Below are positions 24,835-46,735 of a stretch of DNA of 64,000 nucleotides, piece after piece. Position numbers and translations under genes: made by a program. The notes beneath the pieces were generated by a model that was given only the letters and a program-made list of their open reading frames with translations, searched no databases and had not been told where the DNA came from. Each line of letters starts with the position of its first letter. Positions within the stretch are counted from its first letter, which is position 1. Source of the DNA: Nissolia schottii (taxonomy: Eukaryota; Streptophyta; Magnoliopsida; Fabales; Fabaceae); contig QANU01058236.1 in the NCBI GenBank assembly GCA_003254905.1, positions 1 to 64,000 of the forward strand, written 5' to 3'.

Positions 24835-25000
24835 CCTACGAGAATCTCCACAAAAAGGATAAAAGATATGGTGACCACGAATCTCCTTGCCTTAATAATT
24901 GTGGGATAAACTTCTCGCCAGGGGTACCATTAATGAGAATTGAGTAAGATACTGGTGTGACACAATGAATGGCACGACGAGTCAAATACTGTAGGAACTC
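24835..25000 (-). pseudogene. LINE (L1-type) reverse transcriptase scrap
   Basis: On the minus strand, part of the stretch translates as CVTPVSYSILINGTPGEKF followed by LRQGDSWSPYLLSF. This resembles the plant L1 RT signature (VSYSILINGxP..., LRQGDPLSPYLF). Only about 50 residues are recognisable, and the DP of the core motif reads DS. Dead fragment. Confidence 0.6.
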
Positions 25001-25833
25001 CATGTTAAGAGGAACTTTTTCTAGGAACCCTCCACTTAAATTTTTATATTTCTGTCATATCTTGCTTGAGACTTGTGAAACATGTACCCCCTTCTCTCCT
25101 TTTTCTCATACAATGAAAAATCTCAAAAGCAATCAACACATTATCTATAATTAACCTTAATGGGACAAAAGCACTTTAGAAAGGACCACGATGCAAGGCA
25201 AAATAAGTTTCAATTTATTGGCGATATATTTTATAATAATTTTGAAAACTATATTGTATAAAGATATGTGACGGAACCTGCCACGAGACAATAGATCCTT
25301 CATATTTCATTGACCAGAGCCAATTATAAACCCACCTTCGAAGGACATAAGATACACGTGTATTTGTGGATACACCTATGAAACCCGAATTGCCAAATAC
25401 CCTCTGGAGTTCCATCTGCTAACTCTTCATTGAGGAAGTGTACATTAAATTGGCTACCTTGGCCTAGTCCACCAAACCATAATTATAAATTTAACTTGGA
25501 CAAGAAGATTCAAAATTTCCTTTATTTTACTAGTTTTTTCAATGGAAGGTTTTAACCGATTTTATGTGGTTAGTGTGAAACTTATTCACAAGCCTCTAAA
25601 TTATCCAATGCTTGACAAAAATTGATATGTAGTAATTTTTTATGCCAAAAACGATTCGCGAATTTAATTTTGTCATAATTATTCCAAAACAACTATTTTC
25701 GAGTTCTATTTATCAATAACAAGATATTTAAATTTCACAATAGTTTGTGGACTGAATAAAATACCCTTAAATGTTTGGGCATGTGCTACATAAATATAAT
25801 TCCATATATAGATTAATAAGCAAAAAAAATTCC
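25001..25833. other. 3' flank of the receptor kinase gene
   Basis: AT-rich DNA downstream of the kinase stop codon, so the kinase 3' UTR should lie in the right part. A 66-residue minus frame at 25415-25215 is not recognised. Confidence 0.4.
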
Positions 25834-34326
<8,493 letters not shown>

Positions 34327-34388
34327 ACAAGTTGAGGATACGTATGTGTGAACAGTAATTAGGCATCATGACAAGTTAACGTGAACGG

Positions 34389-34398
34389 TATAAATATA
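34389..34398 (-). promoter_or_regulatory. Possible TATA box of the receptor kinase gene
   Basis: TATATTTATA on the minus strand, 63 bp upstream of the first ATG (34326) and about 110 bp from the likely start at 34281. Spacing is plausible for a short leader. Confidence 0.4.
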
Positions 34399-34429
34399 TG
34401 TGCGTATGACATCATCACTCGTGTATGTA

Positions 34430-35080
34430 GTATCAGTGTATGCTAAGAAAGATATCAACATAATTATTTTTTAATCTTTTAAACACATTCTCTCTTTATC
34501 AAATCACACGCTCTCTCTATCACGTTATATTGACTATTCGTCAGAGTAGACTCTCTCTCCTTTGCTCTCACTCTCTCACTCTTGTGTGAAACTTACACGC
34601 CATGTCAGTATCAACATAATAGCAGTAGATATCCACGTAACAGAAAAAGGTATCAACATATTATACGGGTATCAACTTGATACCTTTTTCTCTCTCCATC
34701 AAGTGAGACTCTCTCCTCTGTTCTCATTTTAGCGTCAAGCTCATTCACCTAGTGGGTATCAACATGCTAAACATAGGTACCAATGTAATAGACATATGTA
34801 TTAATATAATAAAGATAGATATTAACACACTCTCTCTCTAAATATCAACATAATAGACATAGATATCAACCTAATAAAGATAGATATTAACATAGTTTCT
34901 CTCCAAATAAATATTAACATAATAGACATAAGTATCAACATAATGAAATAAGTATCAACATATTATAAAGGTATATCAACGTTTATAAAATAAGTATCAA
35001 CGTTCTTTTTTTCTTTTTTATAACATTGATATATTTATAATATGTTAATACTTATTTCTATTATGTTAATACTCGTGTGT
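34430..35080. repeat. Degenerate TATCAACATAAT repeat field upstream of the kinase
   Basis: At least a dozen diverged copies of a TATCAACATAATA word, many followed by GACATA or AAGATAG, spaced about 25-40 bp. Later copies appear in the opposite orientation (TATGTTAATACTTATTTC). Blocks rich in CTCTCTC flank it on the left, and a GAGAGAGTGATT block lies just beyond it on the right (from about 35100). It may be the body of an old foldback element. Confidence 0.45.
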
Positions 35081-36010
35081 TTTAAATAGAGTGAAGATAT
35101 TGAGAGCAAGAGAGTGATTTAATGGAGAGAGAGTGATTGAATTTTTAATTATATCTTTTTATCTCTATTATATGTCATTTATCATGGTGTTTATGGTGTT
35201 TGTGTATTTTGGTGTGAAAATAACATTTTTATATTACTACACACCTTTTTGAATATCATGTAAATAAATAGAGTGAAATAAATAGAAAAAAAAAGTTTGA
35301 AAGAATGTGAGTTTATGTAAACCGCTAAAAGAACAAGAGTCCAAGTCTTTTTTTATAAGACATCCTCTCTTCACGATAGCCTTTCTAATTGTGAAACTCA
35401 TTATAATGTTACTCCCTTTTACAGGCATCTCAACGGCTGGTGTACTATACGACACTTCACTTCACAACACTTCACTCAATCTTGATCATCCATTTTGTTG
35501 GTTAAAACCCAAGTAGGTAAGTCCTCTTCAGTTGGCTTTCTCTCAATTAATATGTCATTTGTAATGAGGATAATCCTTTAGAAAAATCATATTCTAAAAG
35601 TTAGTTATTGAAATGCAAGAGGCTAAGTCCATATAAGTTCTCTCTTTCAAAGTAATTTTTTTTAATGTGAGACTCGTTAAGATTAACAAATTTCTCAATA
35701 TTTTTAACATATAAATACGTGTATGAGGTTCCACATTAATATCTTTTTTGATTAAAAAAAAAGAAAATAAATAATTAAGGTGTTTACATATCAAATCTCA
35801 TGCACTCGAATTGACTGAGAATCATATCGCTATGCTTACGATTTTTCCAAGTTGAAAAGTATACCATGATATCGACAATCCTTGCCAGGTACGTGTATGG
35901 CGTTCGTTTAGCATTCCATTCAAAATGGAAAAATGGGCTTTTGATTCAATTGGTATCAATTAGAGATCAAACTGTCATTGGCTCAAGTGGTATCAACTAG
36001 AGGTCATAGG
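35081..36010. other. AT-rich intergenic DNA
   Basis: Nothing supportable was seen. Two similar stretches reading GGTATCAA-TTAGAG (near 35950 and 35990) form a small tandem duplication. Confidence 0.35.
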
Positions 36011-36257
36011 TGTTAAGAATAAAAATAAATATATTTTATAACTTAGATTGATATTATTTGATTTAGTTTATTTAAGTTGATTTATTTTTATTATACATTG
36101 ATTTTCTTTTTAGCCTATAAATAGGAACATCTCTATGTAATGAAATACAACAACAATATACATCAATTTCATAATTTTAATTATATTTCTCGCTCTCTAA
36201 TTATTCTTTTCTAATCCTATTTTATTATTTTCCTATGCTCGACCATAAAACTTAAAA
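36011..36257 (+). mobile_element. Possible small Copia-type solo LTR
   Basis: It starts TGTTAAGAATAAAA, a common Copia LTR start. It has a CCTATAAATAGG promoter near 36115 followed by a transcribed-looking leader, and is flanked by ATAGG (36006-36010 and 36258-36262). The 3' end lacks the expected CA, so the call is tentative. Confidence 0.4.
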
Positions 36258-37920
36258 ATAGGTGTGCTACACCCCTACTGTTCTAAGAGTTGTTAATTTT
36301 GTTCATCCTAATACTTTTCAGAGATCATAGTGCCACTTTAGTCCTTATTTTCAAACGCGTGATCTGCTTTTTATTTTATTTTATTATTTTTACGTTTGTC
36401 ACGATGACATTATTGCTCATGTTTTCCTCTGCCGTCAACATTATTTCCAGTAGTTCATCTCGTGGGACACTGCGCCTGCGGAAAAAATTATAAGATATGA
36501 AATGGATATTGGAGAAAAAAATATGAACTTATTTGTTACCACAAAAATTATTTTTTGGCTAAAGTGAGTGTATCAGTCATAGAATAAAATAGTAACTGAT
36601 TCCTAACTAGGAGATTTCATTAAAGGGGGACTCAACCCTATGGTTATGGGTTTTCCAAGTAGTAAAACTATAAATAAGTTTTGGACCAAGGCGAAATTAT
36701 GGAATGAGAAAATAACTTGTATTAATCAATAGCTAACATTCACACCAAATCTACAAACTTTGGGTAAAGTTTTATGGAAAACTTCAATTACAACCTAACT
36801 AAAAGATGAATGCGTAAAAGCAAGTAAAGCAAAGTAAAATTTGTGCTGAGATGTGTCTCTGTGCCTTTTCCTGTGTTTTAGGTGCTTAAATACCCTTGGC
36901 AAATAACTGCAATGCCATTGTGGTGTAATTTCAAAGTCCACCATATAGAAAAACCCGTCCCACTACGGTCAATGGAATTGCCCACTCCGAAAATCGCTCC
37001 TAAAGATTAATTGATACTTTAGTCGTTTCTGCACTACTATTTTCATAGTCCCTTGCCACCTCGGCTAAAGTCTTCAAACAGAGCAATCCCCTAGTGTGGC
37101 ATCACTTAGCTTTTATGGATCCTTCAGCCGATGAGAGTCGCTTCTTCTTGCTTAGCCGTTAAACTCTCTTTCTAATCCCTTTGCTATAGTATGATTCACA
37201 TTTGAAATTCGAGCAGTAACATATGCCCCCTTTATATCGATTAGTCGAACTATGAGGCTAGATGATATAACTATCACATCATAGTCATTGTTCAGCTCCA
37301 CTGCAATAAATTAGCACAATTACAACCGTCCTATTGATTCTCGTGCTTTCATCATTATCCCTCCAAATTTATCTGTTTAAATCTTAATTATGAAAGAAAA
37401 TCCCTAACTAGGCCATAAACTAGCCATTTCTACAATCTGACAAGTTTCCAAAGGCAACTATAAATACTCATCCTCTTCCTTACCTCAGTCAACTTTCTTC
37501 ACTTGCCTCCCAATTCTGTTTCTATATTAAAAAAAATCATGATTCCTGTCTTCGGCCTTTTCTGTCCTTCTTCTTTCCCAACTTTTTCATCTTTTGTTGT
37601 CCTATCATTCTTGATCACGGATCATCTTCTTCCTTAGAAGCTTTTGCCAAAAAATATTGCCTTGCTCTTGTAGCCAAGGATGACATTGAAGGCACCAACA
37701 TTATCCAAGACCTGTTCTTGGGGGTGAGTCAAAGACCTTTGATCACTGAGAGCCTTTTTTCCATCCTCCAATTCTCCTTGACGTGAAAACCTGGCCATGG
37801 TCAAGATCGAGTCCTGAATACACCGAGTGGAACTGACGACTACATCACACTCTTGGTCGCCATTAGAAGAATTGGTAGATTAGGGATATGCTCGCCATTT
37901 GTCTTAAATATCAATCCGGA
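36258..37920. other. Intergenic, unclassified repeat-like DNA
   Basis: No coding region is supported. Some stretches (about 36880-37480) look LTR-like in composition, but no termini were found. Confidence 0.3.
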
Positions 37921-37929
37921 AACTTGAGC

Positions 37930-38330
37930 CTGGTCTTTAAATCATGAAAAATAGAATTCATTATCCTTTGGTATGTAGCTCCAACATTTTTAAGCCCAAA
38001 AGGAATCACAACCCACTAAAAAATGCAATAGCCCTAGGGCAATGAAAATAATACGCATTCATAAAAGTTAGAATTTTGTGCTTTGCCGCAGCATCAACAA
38101 GCACACCCGCAATTGGCATTGCATATTCATCTTTAGGTGTTGCCAAATTTAAATACCTAAATTCTATACAAACTTTAACTTGACCATTTTTCTTGATTAC
38201 AGGTACAATATTTGAAAGCCACTCAACATACCTAGCCATCCTGATGAAACCAGCCTTGAATAGTCTCCCAATCTCCTACTTAATCTTCGACTACAACTCT
38301 AGATTCACTCTTCTTGGAAGCTACTTATGT
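37930..38330 (-). pseudogene. Ty3/gypsy reverse transcriptase fragment (fossil)
   Basis: Signatures on the minus strand include EWLSNIVPVIKKNGQVKVC, LNLATPKDEYAMPIAGVLVD and KHKILTFMNAY, characteristic of a plant gypsy RT. Only part of the RT is present. There are no LTRs or other domains nearby and the piece has several breaks. It differs from the Tat element's RT (LNKACPKDPYPLPNID), so it comes from another lineage. Confidence 0.7.
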
Positions 38331-39895
38331 GGCTTGAACCATCCTTTATGGGTAACCCATGCTCAACTAAATCTCCTTATAGGCCTAGCATTTCATAAAA
38401 ATTCCACGCGAAACAATCTTTATATTTTGTTCTTGGTCTATTTGATCATAGCAAGCTTTACTCAGTAATCCACTAACTTTAGCCATCCTTGGATCCTCAA
38501 TTGTTCCAAGATTAAAATTTGATCATTGGATCCTGAGATTTAAAGCTTGGCTTTTGCCTAATGATTACTGTGAAATCTTCGCACATCTTATTCTCCACTT
38601 TTGCTCCATCATCCTTCTCGATCGGTTGCTATCATGCTACGCAGGCTACTGTTACTGAATCTGTCTATCTCTAATTGAGGGGTTGAGGAGAGATAAATCT
38701 CAATCCTTAATCAAGGGGGTACAAGCTCAATCTTGCTTTGCTACGATAAATCATTATAGTACGAGTATTACTAAAACCTGTAGGGTATACTGAGGTCACT
38801 GTGGGTATGCTAAATCGATAAATTACACTAAAATCACTATGGGTATGTTGAATCCATATGTGGGAGTCACCGAGTATGTTGACTCGTGCCAACAATAAAG
38901 ATAGATGTAGGGACTTATGGTGTATTAGGACAACCTATCCTTTTGATCTGCACTGAGCCACAATCATAACACACTACATACAAAGAACCACTTGAGAAAC
39001 TATTTATTCGACATGATCCTAACCTACTACTCTTTAAGGGTATCCTTATTCTATCTGAGTTATTGGAGGTATGGGTTATTGGATATGTTATGTGCATGAG
39101 TTATCTAGGTCACTTTATTTATTATCCTAATGTCTGCATGTCATGCTAGGGGTTACTGATTATATTAATCATTAGGTCTATTTTGTTACTAAGCTACTTA
39201 CTTATATGAACTACTATAGCTGAATAACCTAACAAGTTGAGGATTGTGGCTTGAGTCACGCCGTCACCTATCACTGACTGGCTGACGAAGCTGGTGGTTA
39301 CTTTAATTGATTGTATTAGTTGATTGAGCTGACTTCCTTGGCTAGTGGTGATGGCTAACTAGTCTGGTCCTTATGCTAGTTTAATTACTTACACATGGAC
39401 TGGCTTTTCTGACTGCTACTATCTATTATGGTTTACGCTAACTATGATCTTATGATAACTGATTTCTTTAGGTTAACTATATTGGTTGATGTAACATCCC
39501 GAGTTCCTGTGTGCGGAAAGCTCGTTAATTTCGCTGCCGAGAATGGTCGGGAAACACCGGGGAATCAAGGGTGGAAGAATTAAACCTCCGAAACCCTAGG
39601 GATGCAGGGAAACAGGTTAGGTTTAGTCGCCCGTAATTTTCCAGAGTCGCCGGGCGAGTTTTGACTCGAACGGAGATTGTTCCGGATACCAAAAAATGCC
39701 CGTGGAATTTCTTGCCATGGTAAGAAAGTCCAAGATCCCGGGAAAAACGATTCCGGATTGAAGGGAAAAATTAATGGATCACAACGGTATGTCCGGAATA
39801 TTTCTAGGGCAACCGGGTGTGAGACATTTCGAACAAAACGCTATCGAACGAAAACGGAGGTAGACAGGGGAGTTCTAGACTTCTGAAGGAAGTAA

Positions 39896-39901
39896 ATAAT
39901 A

Positions 39902-39972
<71 letters not shown>
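39896..39972. repeat. (AAT)n microsatellite
   Basis: About 25 AAT/TAA units inside the solo LTR. Confidence 0.95.
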
Positions 39973-39973
<1 letters not shown>

Positions 39974-41260
39974 TGAAGCTTTGCTTCAGAAAACAAAGAA
40001 AAGGAAAGAAAAGAAAAAGGAAAAAGAAAAGACAAGAGTTATTGTGCGTGGTTATTTATAACCACGTACGTTTCAAAAAAATATACGTTAATTTTAATCT
40101 CTTTCACAAACACCAGTCCCATTCTGACACATCTAGGTTTCATGTCGGAGTCCCGGAAAAATCGCCGGAGCACGCCATCGTGAAGAGGAAATTCTTCACT
40201 CCAAACCTACCGATTCGGAATCTCCATCGGAGGTGGGTAACTCTAAGTCCACTGCCTATGTGGTTTAATTTTTAACTGTGTATATGTTATTTTGTATGCT
40301 GGACTGTAAAAATGTTAACGAGTATTTTTGGGAGATTCAGGGTAAAAAGGGTTTTGGGAAAATTTTGATGAATGAAATGCATAACTGCACTGATTGGAAC
40401 CCTAGGAACAGTAGGTTTCTGTGCAAAATTGAAAACTGAAGTCTCGGGGAAGTGATTTTATAGCTTTCATTCGAATGGAGGAGGATTTCAGTCGAATGAA
40501 AGCCATTTTGAGCTTTCAATCGATTGAATTCTCATTTTGTCGAATGAAAGAAAATTCCAGGATTTCATTCGATTGAATTCCCAAGTATTCGAATGAAAAC
40601 TTTCTGAGGATTTCAATCGAATGAAACCCCATTTTAGTCGAATGAAAGCACCAGTAGGGATTTCATTCGAATGCAACCCTAGGCATTCGAATGAAACCGG
40701 AAAGACTTGAAACTTTAGTGGTTCCAAGGGATCCAATGAGTAAAGATAGGTCCATTATTGTGTATCAAGGCATGCATCATGAGGAATGGGTTGTGCATAA
40801 GTGTTAGGGCAACCCTAGAGAATTATAGGTCAATCGCCTAATGTTTAAAGATCATAATGGAACATAGGGAATAAGTATATAGTTATATGCTAGGAAGCCC
40901 TCTCTTGGCAAAGTCTTACAGACACGCCCCTCACCAGTCCCAAAGGTTGGATTGGTTGATGTGTTACCTCGCCAATCCCAAAAGCGTGGATTGGTTAACG
41001 TGTCAACCCCAAAATGGTGGATTGATTCGCGTAGGTTAATGACACAAGGAAGGTAAAGGATAGAAAAGAAAAAAAAGGAGGAAGTGAAGGAAAGAGCGCT
41101 AACCCGGGCAAGCCGGTATGCATAAGAAAAGATGCACTAACCTTGGCAAGCCGGTATGTGCCAGAAAGGAGAAGAAGGACGCTAACCTGGGCAAGCCGGT
41201 ATGCGTAAGAGGTTCCCAAATGTCCCCCATGCACTATGTAAGTATATAGCTATGACTGAA

Positions 41261-41299
41261 TGTATGTATGTATGTATGTATGTATGTATGTATGTATGT
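41261..41299. repeat. (TGTA)n microsatellite
   Basis: About ten TGTA repeats inside the solo LTR. Confidence 0.95.
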
Positions 41300-43860
41300 G
41301 AGTAGATATGTATTTAGAACTATTCGTGCATTGTATATATCATCAAGGAAACGACCCGAGATGACTAGTATGTTTATAATCCTAACGTAAAGAAAGTGAG
41401 CACGAAGCCTAAGTAACAAAAAGACTAGTAGCCTAATTACCTAGTAACTTAGATAAAACTGCTCAGGACATAGGTCAACGTAATTAATTAGTAGGGGTTT
41501 AGTATGTATGACATTTACCTGAGCAGCCTGGAAGATGCCCGAGTAATTGAACTGCAGAGATCCCATCAGGTTCCCACTAAGAACGAAAGTGTTCTTACCC
41601 CTACTCGTGTATGGATCCAGATTGCAGTGATGACCTCTTCACCTGCAAAGGATGTATGGTTGTTGACCCGCACGCGCCAGCGCAACTACCGCACAGATAC
41701 CCTCCTTGAGACGTGTACCTTCGCACCAGACCGCATGCCTGATAAGCCGGATAGACCCCCAGGTGGAGACTCAGAGGCCTAGGGTCCTCTTCGATGCGTC
41801 CCATCTAGATAGACGAGCACCCGGCGAGCAACAACTGAGATCCCATCCACCTCAATGGAGAGGAGGAGGTGCCCCCATTAGAGCTAGAGCCGGAGACCGA
41901 GCCAGTCACAGACCCCGGTGTATCCATTCCCCCAGTACGAGGTTGAGGCTGACGGACGACCGCCAGAAAGAGGGTGCTTCCTGTTTTACCACGCCGATTT
42001 GTTCCGAGAGACTTCACGGCAGTGACGGACTTGTCGAGCGAGGAGGAGGAGGAGGATCCGACAGAGCGGGAGGAGGACAGCGAGTAGATGGCAGGACCCC
42101 CAGGACCCCGATGGTAGACGTAGACGTAGGGTTGTATCATACACAAAGTGAGTAGTACAACTCATGTGCGCATACTTTTCTTTAGACGTTGTATATGTAT
42201 TTCATCTGGATTTTATGTATGCATAATATAAAAACTCAGGTATGTATAATATCTTAGTGTGTTATGTATATTCGGGCCCCTATGTGCATATTCTGCCAAC
42301 AGATCTCCCTATTACAGGTATATATTCGCACTTTGTTTATCCTTTGATTATGTCGTTACACGATGTACTATTCGCTTGGCTCTTTACTTTCTATGTATTC
42401 GTACTTGCAAAAGAAGTTTCAAAATGGCCCGTATTTTTCGTAACCCCAATTTCAGTGAGTAACCTAGAACCGTATTAGTTCGCAGCACCAGAGTTCAACC
42501 ACCTAGCCAGGGAAGCCTATGACTTAAGCATAGGCCAACTAGCTAGGGTGTTGCAGTTGATAGTTCTTACGATGACTTTACTTTATGGTCACTGAATGGC
42601 TAATCTAGCTTTACTGAATACAACGACTGGCTAATTTGAGTTTGATGTTATGAAAAAGCTTATGTTGATTTAATACTCCATTATAGTTACATTATCTAAC
42701 TGTGCAGTTACTAGTTCCTCATGTTCCTTAACTATACTGGGCCGATGTGCTAACTAACTGCTACATAACTAGCTTAACTTGGATGGTTAACTGTCCTACG
42801 ACTATTATTAGTTAGCGGCAATTTCTGTACAGACTAATTGCTGGGACTAGGGTGGGTACTGTTGCTCTAACTATCTGATTCTGGTTATCTACTAACTGAC
42901 ATGGCATGACCAGTTAACTGACCTACAGTGATCATGGGTTCATAGAATCTAAACACGACTAGATGCTACCTCTGTACTATCTAGCTTATGGGGTACTAGT
43001 AAGTACTACTTTGATGACTAACTACCTTAGTAAGGGTGACTATGGGTTGTTGGAGCCACTAATGGTTTACTGGATACTTGTTGAGTTAACTGTTATGACC
43101 TTAGAACAAGGGTGCTACTATGTCAGACTAACTATTAGGGTTTACTTGTGATGACCTGTGTCCTAGAAGGGCGCTACAATGACACGGAGTTAAGAACGTG
43201 CTGCAACGTTGTGGGAGCATTGCAACGATATGGAGCAAGCGATGCGCTACAACACGCCCAACATGCTACTGTGACATGGAGGTTCTAGAAATCCCAGCAC
43301 CATAACATCACATAAGAGGAGTCTCCTCTTATAAATAAAGACCCCAGGCAGAGCGATAGTTTCTAAGGTTTTAACTAGTGCTGGAACTTTCTGCTCAACT
43401 ATTTTCTTTTAAGGACGCAACCTCTTCACTTAGGGTAGGTAGCTAGTCTTTTTAAGGTGGCTTAGTTTAGTAGGCTCTGATGCCACTACTTGGTAGTGGT
43501 AATGCTATGGTGGTTCACGATTATCATGGCGATGCCAGTTCACCATAGTGATGCCAGTTTGCTACTGCAACACCCTTCAGTAGTGATATTCTATCAATTT
43601 GTCATGGTGTGGTGTTTGTTGGCCAATCCAGGTGCCAATGCTACGCCGCTCAAAGCTTCTAGTGTCAACACTCCTTTATTTCATGCCATTCCAGGTGAGT
43701 GGAGGTCTTGGTGCGTCGACGGTATGCCACATTAGTGGTCCGTCAATCGAGTTAGTTATGCTGTCATGTTTAATTAAGTATTTGGTTATTCAATATTTAG
43801 ATTAATTTAATGTTTATATCCTTAGTAATCACATGCTTAGACCTAAGCAGTGACTTCTAT

Positions 43861-45294
43861 TTATAACGTTTTTAAAAAAATCAAGTAACTTTTATTCAGT
43901 GTATCAATGTTCTCTCATTTATAATAGTGATCAAGGAGCACTCAAATCAGATCTGATTACCGACCAAGTGGCTTGCATCATCTTCATGGTTGTGCTTCCC
44001 GCGCTCTGCCCTTTTGTGACCACCACACACCACTGCAACCTTTGCATGTGAAAGTAAACTTGAAGGTCATGGTCGAAGGTGAAGAAGAAATGACAGATCC
44101 TACTGATAGAGGAGAGGGTGGCGAGTGTGGGGGTGGGTGAGAAAGGGAAAGAGGGTTAGAAACAACTCCGGTGACGTGACCATGAGATCTGATCAGGAGT
44201 GGTGGTGGTGGTTATACAAGGGAAGAGTAGATGGTGGAGAGGGGAAGGACGGGCTGGGGAGAAGAATTTAATATAAATTACTATAGTAACCCTATAGACC
44301 ACCATACATCTTTTTTTTTTTTTTTTTTTAAATTAGGTGCATCAAGGACTCTAACATACAAGGTTCATCTTAGCCTTTGCCTTTTATTACATACAAAAAT
44401 AAGTAAAATGAATTAAGATATTTTAATCATTTTCTTTTTTTACTTGCATGTCTTTTCTTTCAAAACTATTCTATTTTAAAATATTTTTTAACCAAATATT
44501 AACAAACTCGTGCATCAGACGGTCTTTATTTCTATTCTACATATAATGCTATATGCTAAAGAAGAAATATAAGATATAATGATTTCGCTATAATTATGCT
44601 TGTATCAAAATAAATACCACAATCAATCCAGGTCGGATACAAGGATGATTTTCAGCTCTTTTCTAACGTAAGAAGCCCGTCATGAAGTCGCATTTCCTTT
44701 CAAAGAAAAATTAAGACTTAGACCAAGTTACATATTCTTCCTTCTGAGGGTCCATCAAATTAGTGTTGCACAGAAAGAACCATAATAAATGCCAATTTGA
44801 ACCATAATGTTCTAGAAAATGAAAGAAAAAGCCAAGAATTAGCGAGTTCATTTTTCTTCTTTTGAACGAGTCTTGGCTTGCATGTTACACTTTTTCGGCA
44901 AAACAAAATGGAATGAAGAAAACAACAAGATATGAGCTTTCAACCTTAGATAGACCTTGCAGTGGAATACTTAAGTGATGACCCAAAAGTTATGTGCATA
45001 ACAATCTTGCTTTTGAGGTATCCACATAGTCATCGAAATTCTCTTACCATTAGAAAAAGAGAAATGTTAAGTTTGTGCTATTTGATTTTGTCAATTCCCC
45101 TTATTTATTATTTACAGAAATAGTGGCCATTAATAATAAAAAAATTACAAAACTGGTTATATTTCAACTTTTCAAAAATTAGTTAAACATTTATATAATT
45201 AACAATTATAATCAAAATTTATATAAAATAAAATTTAATACTCAATATAAGTAAACGAAATTTTTTTTAAAATATATACACAAAAATACACATC
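43861..45294. other. Intergenic DNA
   Basis: No gene is supported. It contains a poly-T run near 44312 and AT-rich stretches. A GGTGGTGGTGG stretch near 44200 is low complexity. Confidence 0.4.
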
Positions 45295-46139
45295 CACTTC
45301 TAGAAACAAGGGAATTACCGTTGGGTAATTATCGTCGGAACATGATCCGATGGTATTACCGACAGAAAACACTAACACATTCGACGGTAATGGTTTATAA
45401 GACAAACCAGATTACCTTTGGTAACGATTGCCGTTGGAAAAAAAAACCAACAACAAAATCGACGGTAACATTTGGCACCATGTGGTGTGGGTTTAGGCAA
45501 AAGTTTTACCGTCAATTTTTCCTGACGATAATCGGTTGGAGATATAAGGGGCGCACGTGAGCACGACGCACGTGACATTGGGGTTGTTACTGTCAGATAT
45601 TTTCAACAGTAAAAGAGTTCAAATTTGAAGAGGCACACATTTATCCCATGTCTGTTACGCTGAACCAATTACCGTAAAAAAAATCTGACAGTAATGGTCT
45701 GAAAGCGTGAATAGGTGTGCACGTTCTCCATGCGTGTAATGTTTGAATATTTACCGTCAGATACATCTGACGGTAATGGTCTGGAATTATGAGCAGGTGC
45801 ACATGTTCTCCATGCGCGTAAAGTTCAAGTGGTTACCATCAGAAAATTGACGGTAACGGTCTCAAAGTATGAAAGGTCACACGTTTTCCCTTGGTCCCAA
45901 CGGTGGTGTCATTAGTGTAGTTACCATCGAAAAAATCCGACGGTAATTGTTTTATATATATTGTTCCTCCGTCCCTCCTCCCTTACTTCCATTCTCTCCT
46001 CCACTCTACACCTTCCTCTTCCACATTCTCTTGGCTTCCTCTAGTTATTCCACCGCCGCCACCAGGCCTCCATCACCGCCGTCACCGCCACCACCGACAG
46101 GTTCATTGTAGTTTTAATTTTGTAGATATTTAATTTTAT

Positions 46140-46166
46140 TATATATATATATATATATATATATAT
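46140..46166. repeat. (AT)n microsatellite
   Basis: TA/AT run in the CACTA leader or intron region. Confidence 0.9.
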
Positions 46167-46735
46167 TAATATATAAGTGTTGATATTATGTTGATGTTAT
46201 GTTAATATATATTAGTTGTATTATGTTGATATGATAAGATATATATGTATTAATATATGTGCTGATATTGTGTTAATATATGTTAATTATATTATGTTGA
46301 TATGTTAAGATGTAGTTGACTCCTGAGCATGTTAATATATATTAGTTGAATATATTATAAGATATGTGTTGATATTATGTTGATATGTTAATATATATTA
46401 GTTGTATATATATTATTTTAATTGATTTAGTACCCTGTAGGATACTGTGGTTGAGAGGATAAGATATTAAATCATATAATAATAATAATAAATCATTAAT
46501 TATTATATAATTTTTTTATTTTGATAGTATTATAAATTAATTGAGAACAAATGTTCACATATTAAATTTTTATATGATTTTGTTATGTGTGATTTTTTTT
46601 ATCAATAATAAAGGAAATTTTCACATATTAAATTTTTATATGATATGTTAGTTGTTTATATGTGTTGTTATTTTAATTTGTATTATACTAATATGTTAAC
46701 TGGTTATAGACTTATTTTCGTTTTAAATTTTTAGT

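Larger units (their letters stand above)
39490..42555 (+). mobile_element. Solo LTR, about 3.1 kb
   Basis: It starts TGTAACATCCCGAG and ends AGGGTGTTGCA, flanked by GTTGA (39485-39489 and 42556-42560). Size and termini resemble the solo LTR at 4833-7754, suggesting the same broad Ty3/gypsy group (Tekay-like, tentative), but the sequences differ. It contains an AAT microsatellite, a TGTA microsatellite and a cluster of TTCGAATGAA-type palindromes at 40465-40700. GC-rich chance frames at 41500-42155 are not called as genes. Confidence 0.75.
38640..43860. repeat. Rearranged second copy of the kinase-intron repeat: inverted tail followed by direct head
   Basis: Bases 43150-43860 match 29440-30115 in the same orientation (GGAGCAAGC, GAGCTATAGTTGC-like, TGGCCAATCCAG, CAGGTGAGTGG words). 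Bases 38640-43135, without the nested LTR, match about 30530-31835 as the reverse complement: for example, the reverse of 42780-42860 gives AATAATAGTCGTAGGACAGT against AATAATAGTCGTTCTAGGGC at 30700. The region corresponding to 30115-30530 is missing. The copies are strongly diverged. It is split by the solo LTR at 39490-42555. Confidence 0.6.

Noticed and set aside
38006-38239. Candidate host gene at an isolated 77-codon frame
   Set aside because: The residues are a retrotransposon RT core, so it is a fossil fragment and not a host gene.
41504-42155. GC-rich overlapping open frames
   Set aside because: They lie inside a solo LTR bounded by a target duplication, have no recognisable domain, and several frames are open at once because of composition.
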